From the NCBI RefSeq assembly GCF_020091405.1, contig NZ_CP081903.1, positions 5,766,501-5,830,500 of the forward strand: 64,000 nucleotides of DNA. The letters run 5' to 3'. A model generated the notes under the pieces. That model was not told the DNA's origin and ran no database searches. It worked only from the letters and a program-made list of their open reading frames with translations. Both the position numbers and the translations under genes were made by a program. Below are positions 56,430-64,000 of this stretch, in pieces. The stretch's first letter is position 1, and every line of letters begins with the position of its first letter. The stretch is from Bacteroides cellulosilyticus. Lineage in GTDB: Bacteria > Bacteroidota > Bacteroidia > Bacteroidales > Bacteroidaceae.

Positions 56430-59400
56430 TTATAATTTTGATGTATTCTTCTTCACTTCTGCTATATCTGCTTTGATATCTTTTAAGTATTTAGCCGAAT
56501 TACCTGTATTCTCCGAAATCTGTACCAATTCAAGATAGGATTGTGCTATCAAATTCCTCGTATCATCAGCGATGTTCCTCGTTTCTGTATTCATGGAAAG
56601 GATAGCATCTGCTCTTACAGTTAACAGATTAAGAGATTGAGTTTGAGCGATATTCTGAGTTTTTATCTCTTCACCTGCAATCTGTAAAGCTGTAAACCGA
56701 CCACTTAGCTCTCCAGCGTCCTCGTGTGTCATTTCGGTACCAAATCCTCTGGAAGTCGAAGATTGAGAAGTAGACTCTTGGGAACTCCATCCAAAAGCAT
56801 CAGCCATTGCATCACGTTCAGCTATAATTTGCTCAGCTAACGCCTTTTGGGCATCTTTCAATTCTGCCGATTCTTTAGCAGTTAAATCAAAAACACCGTC
56901 TCCATCACTATCTGATTTTGCAGCCCAATCATTATATAAAGCTTCGATTTTGGCACGGTACTTATTTGCCACAAGATTTTCTAAAATAGCGTTCTTTAGG
57001 TATTCTCCAAAATCATCGGCCATATCTTTACTACTCTTACCCATATCGGAAAGGGTTGAAACAAAACTGTCATAGAAAGAATCGAAAGAAACTCCGGTCA
57101 TTGTTTCCTGAAGTTTTGTCTTCATATCCTCTATCTCATCAGAACAGTCAATAATGTTTTGCAAATATCCTTGTACGTCATCGTCCAACTTCGCCCAGAA
57201 CGTAGGTGCTTCTTCCTGTAGACGTTCCAATTGTTCCGCTGTAAGAGAAAATAGTCCAGTCATACGACCGTCAGCAACCGAGTTATAATTGAATCCAATA
57301 GACTGTGCCGCTTTACGAAGTTCATCCCAGCCCTGGCTTGACATCCCTTTTCTCTGACGAACGCCAATGGAATGAGAACCTGCACTCGCCCCTGCATTAA
57401 GTCTCTCTATCCCAAGTGCAACGCTGCTTTGAGCCTTCTTATTCAATAAGTCCAGAACTTCTTGCCCAGCCTTACGCGCTTCATCGCCATAAGATATATC
57501 TATATATTTCTGCTTTTTACTAATAAGCGTGTCCCAAACATCAATAAGTGCCCCATATTCTTCTTTCATTTTATTATAGGCAGAATAATCAGCACCAAGG
57601 ACACCGATTAATCCTGATGCCATGCCTATTGCTCCACCAATAACAGCTCCCCAAGGTCCACCAATAGATGCGCCAGTTGCCGCATAAGAAGCTGTACTAC
57701 TTAAAACAGAGGTAACCTTTCCAGCTGTACTTTCTGATTTAACCCCCAAATCTCCAAGAACACCATCCAGCTCTTTTACAGCAGATGCTATACTACCAAA
57801 TCCTTTAGATGTGCTTTCATAATCATTATTCTTAAAGCCATCCTGAATCATCTTGAATGGATTATCCTTATCAAGCATCTTTTTGAATTTGGCTATTTGA
57901 GAAGAAAGACTTGATGTAAATTTATTTAAGGAAGAAGGATTAGCCATAGCATCATTTATAGCTTTCACAGTCTTTTCATTATCCTTAAACAAATCGGGAA
58001 TTTTAGTTCCCTCTATCCCATTCATATAATCAATAAGCTCTTGAATATCCTCTATTATATTCCTTATTGACGATGAAGAACGATTAGAGAAATCCGTGAA
58101 AAATCTTCCCCATAATTCTGAGTTTTTCATCAATTCATCATCCAGGCTATCAAGATCTTCTTTTCTCTGGGCAATAAAAGTGGATTTTTCAACACTCCCC
58201 TCTTCTGCATCCGCAATCTGCTTATCATATTTATCCATGATAGCTTTGCGTTTCTCCTGATACTCTCCATACTTGATATAATACTCATTCCAAGCATTAT
58301 CCTGTTTATTTTGATACTCTTTCAAATTCTTCTCGAAAGAAGCTATTCCACTTTTATATAAATTATCGAAGACATCGTTTTCCGAAATAGATAATGTAAT
58401 CCCACTTGCATTAAAAGTCTCTCCCTTTTTTTTATCTGGGCTAGTCTCCCATGTAGCACGGGCATCCTCAATCTTTTTCCGCAGAGTATCCTCTTTCTGC
58501 CGGTCGATAGCCTGCATCTCTTTTTCAAAGTTGAGCTCCATTTCGGCAATAGTCTTGGCAGAACCTTCATCCATTGCCTTGATTCGGGCTTCATCAACTC
58601 TCATTTGCAAATCCTCGGCATTGCGTTTTTGTTCCAACGCTTGTTTCTCAAGGAGGACATTATATTTATCGGTCTGCTTACGAAGTTTCTCAGCTGCAGA
58701 TTCTTGCTTGGAAGATGAATCGTAGACTTTTAGTTCTTTTTCTGCCTCCTTTAGCTTCTTAACATTATCCTTGTAACTCTTTATTACGGTTTCGTCTATC
58801 CCTTTAAACTTACCAGCGTCCATTAATTTCTTTTGAGAAGACGCAATGGAGTTTAAAGCGGTTTCAGCTTCTTTCTTTTTTGTTTCCCAATATTTCTTAT
58901 TTTTAGATTGCTTTTCTCTTGCAGACTGCAATGTCTCAAGGGATTTCACAAATGAAGATACTTCATCACGTGAAAATTCCCCAATCATATCTTCTGTTAC
59001 TCTTGAAAGAGAAGATTTCCATTGAGATATAGCTTTTTTAAGTTCGTCATCAGAAAATTTTTTAGCTTCTTCAATGCGAGCATTTATATAGTCGGTATTT
59101 ACGGCAGCTTGAGCCTCCTTTTGTTGTCTTTGAAGTTCTTTAAGAACATCATTAGCCTCATTGATAGCCTCTTTACTACCCGACATCCCTGATACATATT
59201 CTTCTTGATTCCTAACTTTGGCATTTATGGAAGCAAGTTTTTCCTGATTGCTTTCTTTTTTCCGCTTAGATTGTTCCTCGTTAAGGTCTTTCTGCAACTG
59301 AATCAAATTTGTCAAATGCCCTTCCTCATCAATATATTTTTCGATGATTCCCGGATATGCCTTTTTTAGTGATTCTATTGCAGCATTGCGGTTTGCTGTA

Positions 59401-60998
59401 GCTTCCGCTTCATCGCCTGCGACAGAAATAAGACGTTGAATTTCTTGCCTGTGAGATTCTTCTTTTCGTATAGCATCTTCTTTTGAAGCATTATACCTTT
59501 CTTGTACTTCTTGTGCTTCAGTTGTTCGTTTGCTAAATGCCCACACAGCAGAAGCTGCGCCAATTGCCACCGTAGCCAACAAGACATACGGATTTTTCAA
59601 CATGGTAGCATTCAGTAATGCCTGTGCTTTCTGCGCTAATAATATTCTTCCACGCATAATTAATGTTGCCGCAGAATGACCATTTTCAGCAGCAGTAACT
59701 AACATCACAGCAGTACGATATGTCCCGTAAGTAACCACCAATCCGGCCAATACCTTTCCGACTGTCTCATAGTTTTCAATCAGCGAGGTAGTCATTTGAA
59801 TACCATCCATAATTACCCCTTCTGACTTCTGCCCTAGTTCGTTAAACACAGAATCCAAAGCATCCTGCATCATAGATAGCTGACCGTTTATCTCCTTTGA
59901 AGCATTCTCGGACATATTATAGAACCGACCGCCTGCGGAAGTGGCGTCAATAAACGCCTGTTGTACCATTTCTGCGGAAATAGCCCCCTTAGACATCTCA
60001 TCTTTGAGTGTGGCAATAGACTTCCCTGTCTTTTCAGACATTATTTGAAATGGATTGAATCCGGCATTTATCATTTGGTTCAAGTCCTGCCCCATCAACT
60101 TGCCTGCTGCTGACATCTGAGAGAATGCCAAAGTAAGAGAGTTGAATTTCTGTGTATTCCCCATAGAAACATCACCAATAGCTTGTAAATAACGTGGCAC
60201 TCTTTCGGCTTCGATATTAAACCCTAACATCATCTGTGTAGCGGAAGTAACATCGGAAAATTCCAGCGGTGAAATCTTCGCATATTCACGTACTTGCGCC
60301 ATGAGCGCATCGGCTTTCTCCTTGCTACCTAACAACGTTTGAATGGCAGTATCGGCCGCTTGAAACTCACCACGCACACGAATCATTTCAGAGCCTAATG
60401 CTTTTAATACGCCAGCTCCACCAATAACAGCCAAAGCTTTCTTCCACGAGACAGCAACCCCATTGTTTGCTTCAGTGACATCTTTTGCATCATCCTTGTA
60501 AAGCGCATATTCATCACGGATCTTTTTTACTGAAAGACGTGCTTCTGCTTGCTGCTGAGTAAGATTAAACAAAGCATCCCGTTCTTTGCCAAGTGCTCTT
60601 TCTTGCTCTCTGATATGGTTAAGTAGCGCTTTATCTTCACCACCTCTTGAAACAATATTCTTATATAGTTCCTTATTTTTACGGATAGTTGTTTGAAGAG
60701 AGCCAACAGCATTCTTTTGGGCAATAATCTTTTCTGTAAACCCGTTAACGGATTGTGAGGCGTCGAAGATTTTCTTCTTAAAATCCCCCTCCATTACAGC
60801 ACCAGCTTGGGCTGCCTTTGCCACCAATCCGTCAAGCTGTTGAGTAGATGCCGCAAGTTGGGTATTAAGTGTTTTGAAAGTGGCAGGAGATTGTGTGCTG
60901 TCCATGCTCTTCAATTCCTGCTTTAACTTTACAATCTCATTACGAAGTTTTACAACTTCTTCCCAGTCGCTACTTACTTTGAAATATAATTTAGACAT
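56430..60998 (-). CDS. tail tape measure protein
   Basis: 1522 residues, by far the longest prophage gene. The N-terminal coiled coil (1-180) is followed by the tape-measure domain (about 190-400, FQAADTAIQTLLGSKEKADALMAQVREYAKISPLEFSDVTSATQMMLGF) and a hydrophobic stretch near 410-490. Long helical coils (about 500-950) come next, then a second hydrophobic region near 1130-1180 (GPWGAVIGGAIGMASGLIGVLG), and a run DSDGDGVFDL that looks like a calcium loop. At about 0.15 nm per residue, the tail would be near 230 nm long. It follows the chaperone genes. Confidence 0.93.
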   Translation of the reverse strand: MSKLYFKVSSDWEEVVKLRNEIVKLKQELKSMDSTQSPATFKTLNTQLAASTQQLDGLVAKAAQAGAVMEGDFKKKIFDASQSVNGFTEKIIAQKNAVGSLQTTIRKNKELYKNIVSRGGEDKALLNHIREQERALGKERDALFNLTQQQAEARLSVKKIRDEYALYKDDAKDVTEANNGVAVSWKKALAVIGGAGVLKALGSEMIRVRGEFQAADTAIQTLLGSKEKADALMAQVREYAKISPLEFSDVTSATQMMLGFNIEAERVPRYLQAIGDVSMGNTQKFNSLTLAFSQMSAAGKLMGQDLNQMINAGFNPFQIMSEKTGKSIATLKDEMSKGAISAEMVQQAFIDATSAGGRFYNMSENASKEINGQLSMMQDALDSVFNELGQKSEGVIMDGIQMTTSLIENYETVGKVLAGLVVTYGTYRTAVMLVTAAENGHSAATLIMRGRILLAQKAQALLNATMLKNPYVLLATVAIGAASAVWAFSKRTTEAQEVQERYNASKEDAIRKEESHRQEIQRLISVAGDEAEATANRNAAIESLKKAYPGIIEKYIDEEGHLTNLIQLQKDLNEEQSKRKKESNQEKLASINAKVRNQEEYVSGMSGSKEAINEANDVLKELQRQQKEAQAAVNTDYINARIEEAKKFSDDELKKAISQWKSSLSRVTEDMIGEFSRDEVSSFVKSLETLQSAREKQSKNKKYWETKKKEAETALNSIASSQKKLMDAGKFKGIDETVIKSYKDNVKKLKEAEKELKVYDSSSKQESAAEKLRKQTDKYNVLLEKQALEQKRNAEDLQMRVDEARIKAMDEGSAKTIAEMELNFEKEMQAIDRQKEDTLRKKIEDARATWETSPDKKKGETFNASGITLSISENDVFDNLYKSGIASFEKNLKEYQNKQDNAWNEYYIKYGEYQEKRKAIMDKYDKQIADAEEGSVEKSTFIAQRKEDLDSLDDELMKNSELWGRFFTDFSNRSSSSIRNIIEDIQELIDYMNGIEGTKIPDLFKDNEKTVKAINDAMANPSSLNKFTSSLSSQIAKFKKMLDKDNPFKMIQDGFKNNDYESTSKGFGSIASAVKELDGVLGDLGVKSESTAGKVTSVLSSTASYAATGASIGGPWGAVIGGAIGMASGLIGVLGADYSAYNKMKEEYGALIDVWDTLISKKQKYIDISYGDEARKAGQEVLDLLNKKAQSSVALGIERLNAGASAGSHSIGVRQRKGMSSQGWDELRKAAQSIGFNYNSVADGRMTGLFSLTAEQLERLQEEAPTFWAKLDDDVQGYLQNIIDCSDEIEDMKTKLQETMTGVSFDSFYDSFVSTLSDMGKSSKDMADDFGEYLKNAILENLVANKYRAKIEALYNDWAAKSDSDGDGVFDLTAKESAELKDAQKALAEQIIAERDAMADAFGWSSQESTSQSSTSRGFGTEMTHEDAGELSGRFTALQIAGEEIKTQNIAQTQSLNLLTVRADAILSMNTETRNIADDTRNLIAQSYLELVQISENTGNSAKYLKDIKADIAEVKKNTSKL

Positions 60999-61275
60999 AC
61001 TTATTTCTTCGTTTTACCAATTCTTTACCACTGATTTTCTTAACCTTTTGTCCGCCATATACAGCGTGTAATTTATCCCTTTGCATCATCAACAGGTTTC
61101 TATAAGGAATAACCTCAAACACTTCTGTGTAACTTAGATGAAGCGTATCTATAAGATGAGCTATCTGCCCAAAGAATGTTGTGTTTCCTACTGTTTCGGT
61201 TTTGCTGCCAGCATCGACACATTCTTCATCGAGCTGACACACTGAAAAGCCGAAATATCCATCATAGAAAAACAC
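60991..61275 (-). CDS. tail assembly chaperone, frameshift extension (gpGT-like)
   Basis: This frame overlaps the 3' end of the 61188-61574 gene by 88 bases in the -1 frame, has no good start of its own, and lies just before the tape measure. That is the layout of gpG/gpGT chaperones made by programmed -1 frameshifting. I see no canonical XXXYYYZ heptamer; TGTTTTTC near 61274 and GCAAAAC near 61201 are the best slippery candidates. Confidence 0.65.
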   Translation of the reverse strand: MFFYDGYFGFSVCQLDEECVDAGSKTETVGNTTFFGQIAHLIDTLHLSYTEVFEVIPYRNLLMMQRDKLHAVYGGQKVKKISGKELVKRRNKYV

Positions 61276-61574
61276 ACTTCCAAAGTTTCTTTAATTTCTT
61301 CAAAAGTCCCATTTTTCAAAGCCTTAGCCATTTTTTCATTACCGCAGATAAAACATGAAATTCCTTTCAGCATATCATTGGTAGCTTCAGGAAGTTCATT
61401 GATTGCTTCCATGATGTTATCTCCAACCATACCGATATTAGAAAAATGTCGTATGGCACGGCAAATAACTTTAATAGTAGGCGGTTTGATAGTATAAACC
61501 ATTCCTCCTATCTCTACATTTTTGAAATCCAATCCCAGCAAGGCATCAGATACTATTTTCGCAGCTTGATTCAT
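61188..61574 (-). CDS. tail assembly chaperone (gpG-like)
   Basis: 128 residues from the ATG at 61574; the longer frame to 61613 would start inside a terminator. The helical protein (NEKMAKALKNGTFEEIKETLEVCF) has the size and place of chaperones that bind the tape measure protein. Translation probably continues into the overlapping -1 frame in a fraction of ribosomes. Confidence 0.72.
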   Translation of the reverse strand: MNQAAKIVSDALLGLDFKNVEIGGMVYTIKPPTIKVICRAIRHFSNIGMVGDNIMEAINELPEATNDMLKGISCFICGNEKMAKALKNGTFEEIKETLEVCFSMMDISAFQCVSSMKNVSMLAAKPKQ

Positions 61575-61586
61575 AATCTTTAAATT

Positions 61587-61624
61587 AAAAAGGGCAAAGC
61601 AAACACCGTCCACCCTGCCCTTTT
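61587..61624 (-). terminator. terminator between tail tube and chaperone genes
   Basis: On the - strand AAAAGGGCA (61616-61624) pairs with TGCCCTTTTT (61587-61596), with a T-rich end. It would reduce transcripts past the abundant tail tube gene. Confidence 0.8.
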
Positions 61625-61643
61625 ATTAACTAATCATTTTACC

Positions 61644-62186
61644 TTACCCTGCCGGAGCTACTACTTCCGACTCATCAAACCATTTCTCAGAAGCCAAACC
61701 ATCCACTCCAGTAGTAAGCGGAACGGCTGCAACAGCTAATCCGATGGCCTTATCGGTATTCGACCCGCGGGCGTTGATAGCCGCTTTCGGGAACACCACA
61801 TAAACTCCGTCTTTGGTTTTACCAATCACACATTTATGAATAGGCTTATACTTGCCTCTTTCCCAATTCTTTTCAGTGGCTTTTCCGCCTTGCAAATCAG
61901 CCTTTGTAGCATAATCATACTCACCAATGGTAAAGTTGATTTTCACCTCACCTGGTTCGGACGTTTCCCGGTAGTACTCACCCGTCAAAGCGTTTTTGTA
62001 ACGAGTTACACTCGCCTCCGCTTCTTCGTACTGATACGTGTCACCGTGTACGTTCTTGACCCGCTTCGTTGCTGCATTTTTCAAGATAGCAGCAACCTCC
62101 GCACCAGTCAATCCAGTTGCTGCGGCTGCAACCGTCGTTATAGGTTCCGCATAATACAATTCGTCAATTTCTACAGCTGTAATCAT
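61644..62186 (-). CDS. major tail tube protein
   Basis: 180 residues, beta-rich, with KINFTIGEYDYATKADLQGG and YVVFPKAAINARG, as in siphophage tail tube proteins of Bacteroides phages. It is located between tail terminator and chaperone genes and is followed by a terminator, which fits a highly expressed tube protein. Confidence 0.78.
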   Translation of the reverse strand: MITAVEIDELYYAEPITTVAAAATGLTGAEVAAILKNAATKRVKNVHGDTYQYEEAEASVTRYKNALTGEYYRETSEPGEVKINFTIGEYDYATKADLQGGKATEKNWERGKYKPIHKCVIGKTKDGVYVVFPKAAINARGSNTDKAIGLAVAAVPLTTGVDGLASEKWFDESEVVAPAG

Positions 62187-62190
62187 AATC

Positions 62191-62586
62191 TTATAGTTTT
62201 ACATTTAATACTTCAAACAAAATTCTCACATTCACATAATGACACTTCAAAGCTGTGTCCGCTTCCGTGCCGATAGAATCAATGGAGTAACGATAGGTCG
62301 TGCCGTCATAGGCGCTTACCACATCATCAAATCGTTTGTTTGCTTCTCTTTCGAGTTCATTCAAGCGGATGGTGTTTGCTTCATTTTCGCTTAAATCAGG
62401 AACACAAAGATTCACTTCCGCGAAAGACTTCTTCCAATAAGTCCCCGGCTGTTGCTTCTTTGCATGGATAACGATTCTTTCAGACTTCAATTCGCCCGTC
62501 AGCGTTTCACCGTCAGGCACTATGTCTATTCCGAAAGCCTTGCAGTCCCGGTAGAGGATGTTTCCTATGTCGGTGGTTACTATCAT
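62191..62586 (-). CDS. tail terminator/completion-like protein
   Basis: 131 residues (NILYRDCKAFGIDIVPDGETLTGELKSERIVI, ALKCHYVNVRILFEVLNV). The place between gp10-like and tail tube genes and the size fit a tail terminator; sequence evidence alone is weak. It overlaps the upstream gene by 4 bases. Confidence 0.6.
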   Translation of the reverse strand: MIVTTDIGNILYRDCKAFGIDIVPDGETLTGELKSERIVIHAKKQQPGTYWKKSFAEVNLCVPDLSENEANTIRLNELEREANKRFDDVVSAYDGTTYRYSIDSIGTEADTALKCHYVNVRILFEVLNVKL

Positions 62587-62879
62587 TCAAATTCTTCTTT
62601 TAATCGTTTCTCCGCATATAAAGCGGCACCACTTAAAACATCATATCCCTTAGATTCAACGAATGAAGCGTATTCCGCTTCGTTTTTCAGAGTTAAGCCA
62701 TTTTCGTCAACATCGTAATCATTGGACGTTCTCAGAGTGAGTGTGTGGTCTTGATAGTCGCCATGTTCCTCTGCGTATTTCACAGCTTCATCACCCACAT
62801 CAATCATCTTCTTCTCAACTTCCCATTCTCCTTCATCGAAGAAATCATCGACATCTGAAAAATCGAAATCTACATCCAT
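62583..62879 (-). CDS. HK97 gp10-like neck protein
   Basis: 98 residues: an acidic N-terminus (DFDFSDVDDFFDEGEWE), a helix, the segment DHTLTLRTSNDYDV and a C-terminal helix YAEKRLKEEFE. This is the layout of HK97 gp10-type neck proteins. Short overlaps join it to both neighbours. Confidence 0.65.
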   Translation of the reverse strand: MDVDFDFSDVDDFFDEGEWEVEKKMIDVGDEAVKYAEEHGDYQDHTLTLRTSNDYDVDENGLTLKNEAEYASFVESKGYDVLSGAALYAEKRLKEEFE

Positions 62880-63193
62880 AATTCCGAGTAGTTAAAGTAG
62901 TTTGTACTCTTCACCGTGTAAACCTCGCCTTGACCTCTCACGTTCTCGTCATCCATACAACGGACTTCATCACCTGCCTTAACAGTGATTCTTTTCTCGC
63001 ACACTACATGATAATTCGGACGATATACAGAGCCGTTATTGGATGAAAATTCTTTGGTAGTATTATCATCACAACGGCACTTACATACATCCTGCCAGCT
63101 CTCACCACCAGTTCCGGGGATAGGTCTGCCAAACTCATCCTTTTCCATCGGCGTGATAACCTTTACCTGCAATATGTGTGGAGCGAATATCAT
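62870..63193 (-). CDS. head closure-like protein
   Basis: 107 residues from the ATG at 63193 which overlaps the previous stop (ATGA). Beta-rich: APHILQVKVITPMEKDEFGRPI and KAGDEVRCMDD-GQGEVYTVK, resembling head-closure/adaptor proteins of siphophages. Weak similarity, good context. Confidence 0.6.
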   Translation of the reverse strand: MIFAPHILQVKVITPMEKDEFGRPIPGTGGESWQDVCKCRCDDNTTKEFSSNNGSVYRPNYHVVCEKRITVKAGDEVRCMDDENVRGQGEVYTVKSTNYFNYSELWM

Positions 63194-63504
63194 AAGAAGG
63201 TACATTTAGGTTTGTTACTCAGTTCGTCTTTCAAACCGTACTGTTTACATAAAAATGAATAGTAGTCCTTAACGCCTTCAAGATTCCAAGACATCGAAAA
63301 ACCGCTTTCACTGATTGAAGTGGCACGAAGCAATAGAGAGGGGATGAACTTCGCAATTGCCACAGAAACACGACTGTAGTAACCCTCGTTCATCTCATCC
63401 TCTCCGCTTATCTTCGAGGTAAGACACATATCCAAAAGGTCAGCCTCCGACAATTGAATGCCGAAGGTCTGAAGCTTCTGTGATATGTATTCATTTACTG
63501 TCAT
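63190..63504 (-). CDS. head-tail connector (gp6-like) protein
   Basis: 104 residues, helical (YISQKLQTFGIQLSEADLLDMCLT, SRVSVAIAKFIPSLLLRATS), like gp6-type adaptor proteins that attach below the portal. It follows the capsid gene with a 4-base overlap. Confidence 0.62.
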   Translation of the reverse strand: MTVNEYISQKLQTFGIQLSEADLLDMCLTSKISGEDEMNEGYYSRVSVAIAKFIPSLLLRATSISESGFSMSWNLEGVKDYYSFLCKQYGLKDELSNKPKCTFL

Positions 63505-64000
63505 GCGTTCATCGTTGAAAGGTCGAAGTTCACAATCTTGTTCGGAGCTATAAACTCAGGAATCCACTCTGCGGTGTATTCCATGTATCTACCCTCTCCA
63601 TCACGATAGTTGCATACGGACATCTGACCTTCTGCTTTATTGTAAGAGCGTCCCGGAACTGGGTCAGTCATCACATACGGCTTATGGTGGCGCATCTTCA
63701 TTACACTATCTGTCCGCAATAAGGTAATGCGGTCATCTGCATAAATCTGCACATTTTCACCGTTCTGATTCTCTACGTAATCTTCCTTGATTTCGATTGC
63801 AGGAAGACCGATGCCCGTAAAGATGGTAGAAGCAAGTTGTGATGTTATCAACCCAGTAGAAAGGTACATTTCATTAGCGGTAAGATTCATCTTAAACTTG
63901 TCACCGAACTCACTGGAACCGATAATGTTCTTAGCAAATGTGCTACGAGACATAATCATTTTGGAGAACACACCGTATTTGGCTTTAAGCTTCTGAATCT
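63501..64000 (-). CDS. phage major capsid protein, C-terminal part
   Basis: The reading frame stays open to the right window edge (IQKLKAKYGVFSKM precedes the first internal start), so only the C-terminal 166 residues are seen. The segments FAKNIIGSSEFGDKF, YADDRITLLRTDSVM and a C-terminal beta-strand NKIVNFDLSTMNA fit a major capsid protein of Bacteroides phages. Place before connector genes supports this. Confidence 0.65.
   Translation of the reverse strand, partial: IQKLKAKYGVFSKMIMSRSTFAKNIIGSSEFGDKFKMNLTANEMYLSTGLITSQLASTIFTGIGLPAIEIKEDYVENQNGENVQIYADDRITLLRTDSVMKMRHHKPYVMTDPVPGRSYNKAEGQMSVCNYRDGEGRYMEYTAEWIPEFIAPNKIVNFDLSTMNA

Overview
The window looks like a Bacteroides-type (Bacteroidales) chromosome. 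The evidence is two SusC/SusD pairs, lipoproteins with acidic residues after the lipid cysteine, promoters of the TTTG/TTG-N19-21-TAnnTTTG type, a glycan-export cassette with a NusG-like N-domain protein, and a Bacteroides-style integrase. I cannot name a species from sequence alone.

Region 1 (1-5830, + strand): the 3' end of a DUF4953-type zinc metalloprotease gene, then a SusC/SusD pair closed by a strong terminator. This looks like a small outer-membrane uptake system linked to a protease.

Region 2 (5889-33303, all - strand): a 17-gene polysaccharide utilisation locus (PUL). In transcription order it holds a DUF4434 protein, a metallophosphoesterase (MPE), an MFS sugar transporter, an AGE-family sugar epimerase, a second DUF4434 protein, a sialate-O-acetylesterase-like SGNH esterase, an MPE-DUF4434 fusion, an ADP-ribosylglycohydrolase-fold lipoprotein, a third stand-alone DUF4434 protein, SusC, SusD, a surface glycan-binding protein, an NPCBM-GH27 enzyme, a PHP-domain phosphodiesterase, a GH27 enzyme, a third MPE and a SusB-like GH97. 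A divergent ROK repressor (33662-34891) probably controls it. Four predicted phosphoesterases beside alpha-galactosidase/alpha-glucosidase families suggest a phosphate-containing, alpha-galactosylated glycan as substrate (inference). Four DUF4434 domains all keep the same pair of glutamates. A strict 22-bp-period array of eight GTAA-N6-TTACC elements lies between the SusCD-SGBP block and the GH27 block.

Region 3 (34888-41050, - strand): a short polysaccharide-export cassette (WbpM/CapD-like protein with two apparent internal deletions, SLBB/Wza-like exporter, Wzz-like protein, NGN-only NusG-like protein, WbuC cupin) with no glycosyltransferases in the window.

Region 4 (41251-64000): tRNA-Thr(CGT) followed by a tyrosine integrase and a prophage read mostly on the - strand. 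From the right edge: major capsid (partial), connector, head closure, gp10-like, tail terminator, tail tube, frameshifted tail chaperones, 1522-aa tape measure, Dit-like, tail hub, structural/fibre proteins, a putative invertible tail-tip cassette with its serine recombinase, holin, M15 endolysin, a u-spanin candidate, and then cargo genes (RES-domain protein plus a four-TM membrane protein) next to the integrase. The strongest candidates for undescribed biology are the invertible tail-tip cassette, the phosphoesterase/DUF4434-rich PUL with its repeat array, and the RES/membrane-protein cargo pair.
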